NCBI RefSeq assembly: GCF_040412425.1
Contig: NC_089763.1
Coordinates: forward strand, 59,130,415-59,194,414
Length of the DNA: 64,000 nucleotides
From: Macrobrachium rosenbergii
Taxonomy: Eukaryota > Arthropoda > Malacostraca > Decapoda > Palaemonidae
Reading direction: 5' to 3'
Below the pieces are notes generated by a model. It ran no database searches, was not told the origin of the DNA, and was given only the letters and a program-made list of their open reading frames with translations. Below, in pieces: positions 49,881 through 62,755 of the stretch; the stretch's first letter is position 1; each line of letters starts with the position of its first letter. The position numbers and the translations under genes are program-made.

Positions 49881-52249
49881 ATACATCATCTCCTTCCTTT
49901 ATCGTGATGCATGCAGTAAATCAAAACAAACCATGGTTTAATAAACATCTTTAAAACCGTTATGAATATATTTGGTCAAATTGGAATACACTGTATTCCA
50001 GCAGAGATTCAATGTTGGTAGTTTGAGTAGTCATGTCCTAACTGAGCTCTTGTCTGTAAGTGGGCTGCACCGTTTTGAATATGCCTGCAGAAACGTCCAA
50101 CTCAGAACTTTCAAGAATGAAGCCAAACTCGTAAGGAAGGACCAAAAATGGGTTGACCCTATATATAGTGATGGCAAAAATTTTGAACTTTTGGACCTCA
50201 CCCCTCCCATAGACTCACTACTTTACACAGAGAACAATTTTCTCTTATCATATTAGCCCAAAATTTTGATTGATCAGAATATGTATCAAGTATTTTTAGT
50301 GACCTTGACCACTGACTCTTAAAGATTAAACTTTTTAATCAGTTATAAGGGTATTACCGTTATAATTTATTAGTCAGAAAACTAAAGAATGCCAGAATAT
50401 ATAGCCGATTGTGAAGCATTAGAACTGCCTCGAACTCCTTTATCCTTTAATACGGCCAAAATGCTTCCATGGAAGTATGTCACCATCTTTGAGACAAAAG
50501 TTTATTGTATGGAGAAGAAAACATGGCAAACATATTTCCCATATTTCACGATATTCTTTTCATCAGATCTTGAGATATCTGGCTAAAACACATGGGAACA
50601 TAAACTTCTTGGCAGAGGTAATGGTGTTTTAAATGTACCTAGTCATGACTTTAGAGATAATTATTAGTTTCTGTTTTTATGTAACACGCTGGGGCAAGTA
50701 CTTGCAGTCTTGGAGAATTTTTTCAATGAATGTTAAAAGTGTAGGGTCTCATTCGGAATTTCCTAGGACCAGATATGCTCAGAGTCGCGTGATTTGTGCC
50801 TTGCTGAGTCTGACAAAGGGAAAAATGGAGAAAACGAAAACACGATAAGACCACGAAGATTTAGGGAAACCGGACACAAGATCAGGAAAAGAAAGTGTCC
50901 CTATTGTAATGAAACAGGCTTTCTGTGCGTGGTATTCTGAGTGAGGATAAATCGTTAATATTAAGCGTGGAACATATGAACAATACTAAAATTGAAAATA
51001 ACTTGAACAAAAGCAAATGACTGTGCTAGAAAAAAGGAAGGTAAAAAAACGAAAGTTCCCCAGATCTCTTATTTGGTACCAAGTGGAAGTAATATTAATT
51101 CTCTGGCAAGACTTACGTGACCGATTTTCTCACACTGTATTTTGATATGTAGCCTACGCCCCCAAGGTAGGAGGCTGATTATAGAGGCAGAAATGGCCAG
51201 TTGTTTCGGTTTATTCAGTCGTGTTACTGATGGGCGGTCTCGGATTGATTGCTCCTTACAGTGTGTTTAAACCTTCTTAAACTTCTTGAACATTAAGTTG
51301 TCTTCTTCGCATATTGCGTGACAGTCGTTACGCTGGTCAGGGGGAGATACCGGGAGTTCTGGGATGTTGTCTTTGTACTGAATTCGCGTTGCTAATAAGC
51401 TTGGAAATTATTCTTGTAATAATTGTAGGATAAAATACCCGTACTAACTTCCAAACTTCTGTTTCCTGGAAATCATTTCTTGACTGGAGAAAAGGCAGGA
51501 TATTAATTGGTTTATGTAAGTTTTGATTTGTTGTAGGTGTCAGTCATAATGTCAAAACTTCTTGCGAAGAGCGTCTTTCTAGACTTGAAACGTGAAGCGC
51601 AGACGAGAGCACTGAAAAGATAAGAAGAGCTCTGGTTACATTAGTGGCTTCAGTTGCGTTGGCACTCAACCCGAATGAGAGAAGCGGTTTTCCTTTTTAT
51701 CATATTTTACGCTTTTCACTTTGTTCTCATGATTTCACCTTCATTTTGGGCATTAAGAGCTTGAAGTTGTCACTATTATGAAGGGAAAATCCCATTTCGT
51801 TTCGCTTTTTCTCTATATCCGTATAGTAAAAGTTAGTTTTTTCCTGTACTTTTTTATCAGACCTGGTGAAAGAAATCATGTGTGCTTTGAAACGGTTGTC
51901 TTTGTGAAGTAAAGGTGTTTTGTGTGCAAATGCGATTTTCATCGTATAGGTGAGTTTTAGGGCGTCGTCAAGATAAAATTAGGGAAAGGTAGATTTCTCG
52001 ATCCTCGTCTAGCTTGCATTGAGTTTACTCGTCTTATTGCTGATTTAAATCGCCTATAACCGCTTCTTCTTACTTGATTCCCTCCTACATTTATTCAACA
52101 GCTTATTCATTTTTTATTCTTTACGAAGTTATTCATCACCTTGAATGGAGCCTGGCTCCGGGGAGTGTCGTCACTTTCTCTAAACTCGTCTCCACTCCTG
52201 TAACCCTGTGCACTAACCTTTGCTCTTTCCATCCTTTTATTTATTCTCC
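49881..52249. other. Anonymous DNA, no supported gene
   Basis: Short frames at 49972-50256 and 50389-50586 look protein-like in composition but show no motif or neighbouring exon, so neither is called. Confidence 0.4.
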
Positions 52250-52390
52250 TGTTCACCATCCCTCATCCCTTCCCTTCCCCCATCAGTATAACTCCTCCTG
52301 GCGGTCCCTCCATCCCTCTCCCCCTCCTTTCCTGCCTCCCTTCCCTTCCTCCCTTCCCCCCTCCCTCCGTCCCTCATCCCAATCTCCCCA
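52250..52390. repeat. Polypyrimidine (C/T-rich) tract
   Basis: CCTTCCC/CCCTCC-rich low-complexity sequence with a marked strand bias. Confidence 0.75.
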
Positions 52391-53170
52391 TTGATACGAA
52401 GCCACACCTTTCGTTCCCGGCACACCTGGTAACACCCATACTTAGATCTCCCTCCTTATTTGACCAACACACCTGTGTGTATTTGTGCGTTTGAGTCTGG
52501 GTGTAGGGAAGAGGGTGTACTTTCTCGGTTATGTGGGATTGTGGTTATTGAAACATTATTGTCTTAGCTCTGGTTTTCTTTAGATAATGACGTCCACTAA
52601 GATACGTTTTCAAGACATCTCATAACTTTGTTCCTTTCTTGTTTTGTCTCTCTACTGGTCCTAGTGGTTTTTTTCTCATCCGAAGCTGTATTTACCTTTA
52701 GTATTCAAACCACTGCTTGTAAAGATGTTAGTATGTCTTTCTGCGTCTTCATGTGTAAATTTCCATAGTATTCATGTGTCCGTTTTATTCACCCACCCGC
52801 CTGTCACTCGACACAATATTTGCGCTGTGTGCTTTCTTTCCTTCCAAATGTTGCTCTTGATACCACAGCCTTCAGCTTTGCGCTGTGTGTCCTTCAGATT
52901 ATTCATTGTTCTTTTTTTTTTTTCTATATTAAATGCCGTAACCAAGTCTTCCATAAAGATGGAAGGGAGGATAATGTAATTATCCCTGTAACCTTGAACT
53001 TTTATAATGACTCACCGCCGGATCCATAAGCTGAAGTTGGGAGTTGGTCGTTGTGAAATTTTGTTGTTGTGCTTTGTTCTTCGAAACAACGGTTTTATTT
53101 GGCGCTGAGTGAATATACACAGAGACTGCCCTACGAAGTTTCCCTTAGTGAACTGGAATGAATATAGTGC

Positions 53171-53173
<3 letters not shown>
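52391..53173. other. Anonymous DNA, no supported gene
   Basis: Contains a T run near 52911-52923. Frames are low-complexity or short. Confidence 0.45.

Positions 53174-53235
<62 letters not shown>
53174..53235. repeat. (GA)n microsatellite
   Basis: About 31 GA units. Confidence 0.96.
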
Positions 53236-53238
<3 letters not shown>

Positions 53239-53414
53239 TGCTTTTCAGAAGAAATGTCAGCATCATGTAGGACACAACAAAAGTATGCCGTCACATGATT
53301 TTATGGGGTAGACACCGCGAATCGCTGTAAAAATACACAAGATTAGCTGCAATTTTTTACTCGAAAATGATGATCTAAAGGGATGAACGGTATATGAATA
53401 TCTGTATTATATTT

Positions 53415-53418
<4 letters not shown>

Positions 53419-53498
<80 letters not shown>
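53419..53498. repeat. (TA)n microsatellite
   Basis: About 80 bp of TA. Confidence 0.96.
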
Positions 53499-54152
<654 letters not shown>

Positions 54153-54584
54153 TGAATGTTTGTATATTTGTTGTGATTCTATAGAAATCCAAACCACTTG
54201 ACAGGTCCAGACAAAATTTTGCACTCGGCCTCTGTGTCACCCCAGAAAGGTTTATAACTCAAAATCAAACCCCTACCCCGTGGCAGACATACAAACAAAG
54301 GCAAAACAAATGAAATTTTCGTTTTTACGTCACGTTTTCCTTCAGTTTTCTGGTTTAATTCTTATTTTTCACCTGACGCTCCGCCTTTTTTCCAGCTGCT
54401 GTCAAACGTATGATTTCATTAAACTCCTCCCACTGCAAACCCTATAGTACATCCCAAAAATTAAATAGATATGTTTGACTGTATTAGATTTACTTGCATT
54501 CAGTCATAAAACAATGTAATTCAAAATATAACTTCTACCACACCAGTCAGACCTTGCAATTCTCGCCACGGAGAAAAAGTAGTA

Positions 54585-55715
54585 AGACCAAATGTTTCTG
54601 TGACAGGCTTACCCTCTCATTAAAAAACTGCTCACATCGAAATTACCACATTTTTCAGTATTCATCTAAAGCCAAACGTATCTTAACCATACCCTGGCAA
54701 GAAAATACAAATTCTTAAGCACCTTGTGGTATTACCATCATCATATCTAAGTACTTAAAAAAAGAAAGAAAAAAATGGCAGTTACGGGCATAACTTTGGA
54801 GGTCAAAAACTAATTAAGTTAAGTTAAGTATATCCTAGTTTAACCAGACCACTGAGCTGATTAACAGCTCTCCTAGGGCTGGCCGGAAGGACTAGACTTA
54901 TTTTACGTGGCTAAGAACCAATTGGTTACCTAGCAACGGGACCTACAGCTTATTGTGGAATCCGAACCACATTATAGCGAGAAATGAATTTCTATCACCA
55001 GAAATAAATTCCTCTAATTCTTCATTAGCCGGTCGGAGACTCGAACTCGGGCCTAGCGAGTGCTAGCCGACAACTTTACCGGTTCGTCCAACGAGCAACT
55101 AAAAACTAATTCATCACCATTCGCGCATGCGTATTAGTGCACCAAATGATTCTGTGACAGATCTACCCCCTCATTAAAAAATTACTCGAGACGAAATTAC
55201 CACTTTTTTTGTGTTCATCTTAAGCCAAACATATCTTAATTAACACTGCCAATAAAATACAAATTCTTAAGTACCTTGAACGAATCTCCTTCTATTTGTT
55301 GTGCAGTGAATTTCACGTAATTGATAAAAGGTTCGTCTACTGCTGAAAGGGAGACAGACCTCCACTCCCCCAACAACACACACACACACAAACACAAATA
55401 CACAGACACACCTGAGCACCAGTCGTTGAAGTATAAGATCTTTGATTTATTGTCTTTGGTCAGTGATGTCGTTTATTCTTTTCTAATAGGGGAATGTAAC
55501 TTCTTTTCCCCCTTATATCGACAATTTATAGATTAACAGCGTAAATGATTCTGTGACAAAACTACCCCTCATTGGAAAATTACTCGTGACAAAATTACAA
55601 CTTTTTTTCAGTGTTCATCTTAAGCCAAACCCATCTTAATTAATTATACTTTGTCAATAAAATACAAATTCTTAAGTACCTTGAGGTATTACCATCATCA
55701 TATCTAACTACTTAA
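54585..55715. repeat. Three dispersed direct repeats, ~130-170 bp each
   Basis: Units at 54585-54750, 55141-55285 and 55541-55715 share CAAATGATTCTGTGACAG, CCCTCATTAAAAAATTACTC, CATCTTAAGCCAAAC and AAAATACAAATTCTTAAGTA. Units 1 and 3 also share GTATTACCATCATCATATCT. A SINE separates units 1 and 2. Confidence 0.78.
54805..55111 (-). mobile_element. Full-length tRNA-headed SINE with 11-bp target duplications
   Basis: SINE at 54816-55100 bracketed by AAAAACTAATT at 54805-54815 and 55101-55111. The minus-strand head has A-box-like TTGGACGAACCGG and B-box-like GAGTTCGAGTCTCC. This is the best copy of the family in the window. Confidence 0.88.
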
Positions 55716-55989
55716 TCCACTAAAAATCACCATATATCGACAATTCCTATATTAGATCATTCAGACGTCGGCCTAAACTTTCCCTCGGAAACGCCCAAGG
55801 AAAGAAACGTGTTCTTTAACACGCGCAGGAAACTGACAACAGTTGCAGCTCTTTCTACGGTGTCTAATATTACCATCGGAATAATAATGTGATATTTATG
55901 TAGACAACGGGCACTGTATCTTAATAACTTATGGATATTCTGAAGCTGTTTGTCAAGCTGACAACTTACCATCTAGGTTTTATCTTCCC

Positions 55990-56270
55990 TCACCCCCCCC
56001 CTCCCCCTCCCCCTCCCTCTTCCCTTCTTTTCCCTCCCCCTGCCCTCCCCTACCCCTATCCCTTCCTCCTCCCCCCCCCTTCCCTCCCCTCCCCTTCGCC
56101 CCTCCCATCCCCTCCCCTCCCCTCCACCTTCCCCCTCCGCTTCCCCTACATTCCCCTCCTCCCCCCTTCCCTTCCCTTCCCAGTTCCCCTCCTCCTGTAT
56201 CTTCAAACTTCTTTCCCCCCTCCTTGTTCCCTATTTCCTCCCTCTCCCCCTACCCTCTGCCCTCCCACTG
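55990..56270. repeat. ~280-bp polypyrimidine tract
   Basis: Nearly all C and T on the plus strand (CCCTCCCC, CCTTCCC motifs). The Pro/Ser-rich frame across it (55931-56359) is an artefact. Confidence 0.85.
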
Positions 56271-56357
56271 TCTGTAGACTGTTATTCAAGAGTTTTAATG
56301 GGCCTACCCCTAGGTTGTTATTCAGATTTTTTCCAGGCAGCGCCAGGTTGGTCATAT

Positions 56358-56358
56358 A

Positions 56359-56425
<67 letters not shown>
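56358..56425. repeat. (TA)n microsatellite
   Basis: About 68 bp of TA. Confidence 0.96.
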
Positions 56426-56429
<4 letters not shown>

Positions 56430-56439
56430 GATACTTTGA

Positions 56440-58990
56440 GTTATGTGGCTGTGTCTAAATGGGACTTGATTGGTGAAAAGGCAGTAATGGTTTACCAAGA
56501 AAAATACCCGTAAGTGCACTTTGGAGACAGGAACTAATGATGGAAAGTTTGTAGATGAAGTGTTAGTATAAAGACGCTGGAAAAGTGAGTTGCTTGATGC
56601 AGTAGTGACAGGAAGAGCTGGAATTATCTTTAATACTTGAAAGGTTAAACCTAAAATGAAAATTTAAGGTAATTTTAATCTGAGAGGATGGATCTGAATG
56701 TAGCTGTAAATATGATTAAGACAAATGAAGCTGATGAGAAAAAAGTAAGGTAAACAAATAGAAACATGGATGAAAGTCGGCTAGGATTAAAGATACCTGA
56801 GTAGAAGGATTTTATACGAAATTAGGTATATAAAAGAATGAAAAAAGAGGAGGTCAGAGTGAAAGGGCAAGTGATGGAAAACAATGAAAATTTTCCTGTG
56901 AATTCCAGCAAGTATTTTAGGGAGAAGTAGTACTGTAGGTGTCAGGTGCAAAATGAGAGATACTCTCCGAAGATACAACAGGCCCATGTCATTGGAATAT
57001 GTGTTTTGAATATCGTTTACTGTTAAGAAAGATAGAAAACAGGTAGATCAGAATGATGGAAATGGGGAAAGGGTTAATAAAAATTTGTGAACAGTTGTGG
57101 AAGTAACTGTTACTGATGTTTGATGGCAATCAGAATGAGGAAAATAGACTGGGTACTAGGAGGTGATGGTAACTGAAAGGCAGATGCAGAGGTTTCATGG
57201 TGATGTGATTGAGTAGCTGACCAGGGTGTGTGAGGTATGTCGAGATGATCAAGAAGAACCAAAGGAAAATTTGTTAAGATGAATAATGTTCCTTTGTATG
57301 AAAGAAAACTTGATGTAATTTTTATGAAATTTTAAAGGCACAAAAATATACAAATAAGGTCAGTGACAGTATTTTAGCTAGGAAAGTTGATAGAAAATCA
57401 GTGTTGTTTACACAGGGAAGATAGTGTCCAGCTTAGAATTCCTGAGTAAAGTGAAAGAGTAGCAATAGGGAAGAGAAAACATATGATGCAGTTTATAGAA
57501 GTACTATATGAAGAGTGTTAAGGGTGTTTGGTATTGAAAGTAATTCGGAGAGCCCCTTGAAGTTATTACGATGAAATTAAAATATGATATAGGTTATGTA
57601 TATGGAATGTGGATGGAAGAGTATCTGATTTTATTAAAAGTTAGTCTTAGACCTGGGTTTATCAAGTCCTCGTGGCTGTTCAGTATTTTTGTGGGAGAGA
57701 TGGAGGCGCTAGTTCGTGAATTGAAAATAAGATATGTGTTGATAAAGTTGATGTTTGTAAAGAAAGACTGCAGAGTAGGGTGAAAGGAATTGTAAGTGTT
57801 TGCGAGCAGAGAATCTTTCAAGATAGAGTTAAGATGTTCAAGGTTATGAGGGTTAATGAAGGACAGGAAGAGAGTTAACACATTCAAGGTCATGAGGGTT
57901 AATGAAGACAGGAAGAGAGTTAACACGTTCAAGGTTATGAGGGTTAATGAAGGACAGGAAGAGAGTTAACACATTCAAGGTTATGAGGGTTAATGAAGGA
58001 CAGGAAGAGAGTTAACACATTCAAGGTTATGAGGGTTAATGAAGGACAGGAAGAGAGTTAACACATTCAAGGTTATGAGGGTTAATGAAGGACAGGAAGA
58101 GAGTTAACACATTCAAGGTTATGAGGGTTAATGAAGACAGGAAGAGAGTTAACACGTTCAAGGTTATGAGGGTTAATGAAGGACAAGAAGAGAGTTAACA
58201 CATTTAAAGTTATGAGGGTTAATGAAGGCAGGAAGAGAGTTAACACGTTCAAGGTTGTGAGGGTTAATGAAAGACAGGAGGAGAGTTAACACATTCAAGG
58301 TTATGAGGGTTAATGAAGACAGAAAGAGAGTTAACACGTTCAAGGTTATGTGGGTTAATGAAGACAGGAGGAGAGTTAATACATTCAAGGTTATGAGGGT
58401 TAGTGAAGACAGAAAGAGAGTTACCACGTTCAAGGTTATGTGGGTTAATGAAGACAGGAAGAGAGTTAACACGTTCAAGGTTATGTGGGTTAATGAAAGA
58501 CAGGAAGATGAAACTGAATTTTAATATGGATGGTGGAAGAATAGAAAAGCTGATTCATTAAGGTTTGTAGTTATAAATGGAAATCGTTGGTGTGATGAAG
58601 TAAAAGTGAATTACAGAATACGTGTAGCAACGAAAGCAACAGGATGTTTCGAAAAGACTTGGAACCGAAAGTCATATTTATAGAGGCAATGCTTGGAATT
58701 TGTGAAGGAATCGTTGAACCAAGAATTTATAAGAAAGTGAAAATTAGATTCTTAATGTAAATGTGAAAAGGTTTCATCTCCTGAAATAAAATGTTTGCTT
58801 ATTATTTGGAGCAAGAAGTACTGATTGAGCAGTCAATGTAGAGATAAGGTACAGATGTTTTTAAAAGGTTAGCAGAGGTGACTGGATTTTTCAGTTTGTA
58901 TTGAGGCAGTTTGGTCGCACATGGAGAGTGAAGGTGGTTAGGAAATAAAAAAAGATGCCTTTGGAAGATGTGTGGTAAAGGAGAAGGAAC
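56440..58990 (+). pseudogene. Heavily degraded LINE reverse transcriptase region
   Basis: No long frame survives, but fragments in the right order resemble the RT of a non-LTR element. LRPGFIKSSWLFSIFVGEM (about 57646-57702) matches the RQGxxxSPWLFNIF block. The place of the xDD box reads LMFVKK. LQSRVKGIVSVCEQRIF (about 57770-57820) matches the following helix. After the minisatellite come RIRVATKATGCFEKTW (about 58617-58665) and AMLGICEGIVEPRIY (about 58687-58730), which match the downstream block. It is a different family from the 816-7111 LINE (no RNase H seen). The clade is not resolved. Confidence 0.55.
57823..58505 (+). repeat. ~15-copy minisatellite, 45-46-bp unit, born inside a LINE
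   Basis: Unit: TTCAAGGTTATGAGGGTTAA then TGAAGGACAGGAAGAGAGTTAACACA. The repeats at the left are mostly 46 bp; those at the right mostly 45 bp and alternate two variants (GACAGAAAGAG and GACAGGAGGAG). In the right half the 45-bp length keeps one frame open (58267-58524), giving a 15-residue repeat RVNTFKVMRVNEDRK. The first unit continues the LINE RT helix region. Confidence 0.9.
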
Positions 58991-59036
58991 ATGAAGTGTT
59001 GTTTCTGACAGGGTAGCGCATAGTCCGTCACTGACT

Positions 59037-59528
<492 letters not shown>

Positions 59529-59533
<5 letters not shown>

Positions 59534-62500
59534 GGAGGTGGCTCTTGTGAAAAAGTAAGCAAAAATCTGTACACTTTCACCCCTTAAAAGTTACATGAAG
59601 TTTGAATGTTCTATGCAGGTACAACTGTGGGAGTACCTGGTTTGTTTGTGCCTTATGAGGGCACGGATGATGATGGATCGGGTGTACATGAGGATCTGTG
59701 GGTGGGTGCTGCACGTGTGTCGGTGGGTAAGAAGTGTTATAAGGGGGTTTTGTCGGATGATGTGGTTCTTGGTCCTGGTATGGTTGCTATGCTGAAAGTT
59801 CGAGTGAAAGGAGCACATAAATCCAGAAAAGCTAAAGGGGGTAGTGTGTACAGGTTCTATAAACAAGGTATCGAGTTCAGAGGATACTTACTGTAGGTGG
59901 AATTGCTAAACTGTAATGATTCAGTTGGCAATTATCAGAAGGGTACGTATGCAACTGACTTTGTTGATTGGGTTGATGAAGATAATTCAGTTGCTATTGT
60001 CGAGGATTTTTGTAGTTTTTCAGAAGCAGATTTACAGGCTAGGAGACATATTTTTAGGGATCATTTAGCCAATGCTGGTTATAAAGAATATGCTGGGGCT
60101 GTGGAAGATGTTCTGGCCGAGTTTGTGGACATAGTTATACTCAAAGGGGATAAGTTAGGGTTAACAAATGTGTTAGAACACAAGGTTCAGTTGGAGGACA
60201 AGACTAAGCTTATTTTTGTTCCTTCAAATAGGATTCCTTTTAAGATTAGAGAACAAGTAGAGCAAGAGGTTAATAACTGTGAGGAGGAAGGCACTGTTAT
60301 GCCCAGTTCCTCGCCTTTTAATTTCCCATTGTTGGCAGCGCCTAAGAAGGATGGTTCAGTCCGAGTTTGTGTGGACTTAAGGAAGTTGAACGAGAAAAGC
60401 ATTCCTGATCGCTACCCTGTGGTATGTTTGCCAGATTTATTTGTTGAGATTGGGGGTAAGAATATTTATTCTTCAATTGTTCTGATCTAAGGATATTTGC
60501 AAGTACCACTTAGCGAGGAAAGTTGGGAGTACACAGCTTTCTCTTTGCCGAAGGGGTATTATGAGTTCACGCAGATGCCATTTGGTCTATCAGGCAGTCT
60601 GATGACATTTACTAGGCTAAAGAATACAGTTTTCATGGCTTGTTAGGAAACATGTCTTCCTGTAAATGGATGACATATTAGTTGCCACTGATTCAGTAGA
60701 GGAACATTTCGAGGTTCTTAGGGAGGATTTTAGGAGGCTTGGGTTAGCAGGTTTGAAGATAAAGTTAGCTAAGTGTAATTTCTTGAAGAGGAAGATAGTA
60801 TATTTGGGTCATGTCATTTCTAAAGAGGGTGTTAAAGTGAATGATGATAAAGTTAGGGCAATTGTGGATTTTGCTACTCCCAAGAATAAAAAACACATTC
60901 GGTCATTCTTAGGAATGGCTGGATTTTTCCGTAGGTTTGTGAAGGTTTTTTCTATTCTAGCATCTCCCTTGATAGATGTCCTGAGGGATAATGTGCAGTT
61001 TGTATGGGGAGATGGACAGCAAGTAGCTTTTCAGAAGATTAAGGGTCCCTTGGTAAATCCCGCAGTGTTGAAGTTTCCTGATTTGGAACATCCTTGCACG
61101 TTGGTAACGGACGCTAGTTATGATGATATGGGGCATGCCTTATGCAGAAGTTCGATGGAAGACTCCATCCGATTGCATTTTACAATAGGAATTTTAAGAC
61201 ACAAGGTAGTAATGAAAGGTTATGGTCGGTAGTGGACAAAGAGGCCCATGCCGTAGTGTCTAGTTTAGTACATTTTAAAATGTTGCTCTTGGGCAATCAA
61301 GCAGAGGTTCTGACGGGTCATAGGCCATTGTTGGATCTTTTTAATAAGCCATATCTTTCCCCAAAAAGGGCTAGGTGATATCTGACAATCAGGGATTTTT
61401 ATGCTAAGCTGAGGTATATAGAGAGTAGATATAATGTTGTAGTGGACACCCTCAGTAGAAGTTCTTCTGATTTGGATGGTACTCATGTATGTTATGTATC
61501 TGGAGATTGCGTAGACTGGGATATTAGTTTAGTAGAAGCTAAGCAAGATGAGGATGAGATTTTGGCAAAAGCAAAAGCGTCTCTTAGAGGGGAATTAATT
61601 AGGAATGGGTATAAGGTGCCTTTTGCAGGACTTGAACTAGAGGGTAATTTGTTAGTTAGGAAGATTAGATACAGACTGAGGAATAGTGAGGATAAGGGTG
61701 ATACAATGCAAATAGTTGTTCCTAGGAGTTTAGTACCTACAGTTCTGGATATTGTTCTGTAGGTCTGGTTGTCTGCATTTGGGTATTGAGAAGATGTATC
61801 AGAATATACAGGGACAATTCTTTTTGAAGAGTATGCTCACGTCAGTGGAAGACTTTGTAAGCGGTTGTGCAGTTTGTAATGTGTGTAAGCCATGAGGGTC
61901 ATTTCTTGTAATTGGGTTCATTCCCGATTCCTAGCAGGCCTTGGGCCAGGGTCCATATGGGTCTGTTAAACAATTTCTGTGAATCTAGTTATGGCCATAG
62001 GCACCTGTTGGTGGTTGTTGACAAGTTAACTAGGTTCGTAGAGATTTTTTCCGTTGAAGCATAAAACAGCAGAGGAGGGGGCAGTAGCATTCTTTAATGG
62101 GTATATTTGTTGTTATAGGGTTCCTGATGTTCTGATTACAGATAATGGGAGGGAATTTGTGAACAAGATGTTAAGAGTGTCTTGAAGATGTAATGGGCAT
62201 TCGGAAGGTCACTATTATTCCCTATAGACCAGAAGCTAATGGGCTGTGTGAATGGGCAGATAGGAAGGTCATTGAAGCTCTTCGGATAACTGTAGGTGGA
62301 AACGAAGTAAATTGGGATCGATATATTCCACAGGTGCAGCATAGCATTAATTCCATGGTTAGTGATACCATTGGAATGTCTCCCAATGAAGCGCTGTTTG
62401 GTTACCCAGAATGGGGTGCGTTCGATTTGCTGCCTATTCCATCGGGGCATGAGACTGTTAAAGCTCTCATGTCGACAGCAAGAGATACACGCATCTTGCT

Positions 62501-62755
62501 AGGAATCTTGAAATGAAAATGCAGGACATGGTAGATAGGAGTCAGCAAAAGCCAGATAGAGTTAGAGTTGCTGTGGGAGATATGGTATCTGTGAAAATAA
62601 ATGTCAGGAATCAGTTGAACTATAAGCTAGGTCCTAAATTTGAAGATCCTTTTTGTGTTGTAGAAGTAAAGAAGGGGAATAGATTTGTTGTTCTAGATGA
62701 GTACACGGGTGTATCTCAGTTGACACATATATCTAAAATTAAAAAGACAGGTTAA
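59529..62755 (+). mobile_element. Third Ty3/Gypsy-like element, plus strand, gag missing
   Basis: The order is pre-RT region, RT, RNase H, integrase, integrase C-terminus on the plus strand. The left side starts at the edge of the (TA)n array, and gag and most of the protease are absent. The right end is not defined within the window. Confidence 0.78.
59590..62755 (+). pseudogene. Gypsy-like Pol: RT, RNase H, integrase, broken
   Basis: The frame 59606-59896 (pre-RT) is followed by 59897-60490, which holds the RT fingers (SSPFNFPLLAAPKKDGSVRV, CVDLRKLNEKSIPDRYP). Next come PKGYYEFTQMPFGLSG (about 60547-60594) and MDDILVATDS from 60666. The codon just before MDD is TAA, at the Tyr position of the usual YxDD box. 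The connection domain GHVISKEGVKVNDDKV and LGMAGFFRRFVK follows. RNase H starts LVTDASYDD and continues, frame-shifted, as DKEAHAVVSSLVHFK. The integrase has a zinc region (CLHLGIEKMYQ then CAVCNVC). Its core shows VLITDNGREF (about 62130-62160) and EANGLCEWADRK. A C-terminal domain (VGDMVSVKI, KLGPKFEDPFCV) ends at TAA near 62755. At least seven lesions are visible. Confidence 0.82.

Noticed and set aside
49972..50586. Two short plus-strand frames of fairly normal composition
   Set aside because: No motif, no splice-site support and no recognised neighbours.
55931..56359. 142-codon Pro/Ser-rich frame
   Set aside because: Translation of a polypyrimidine tract.
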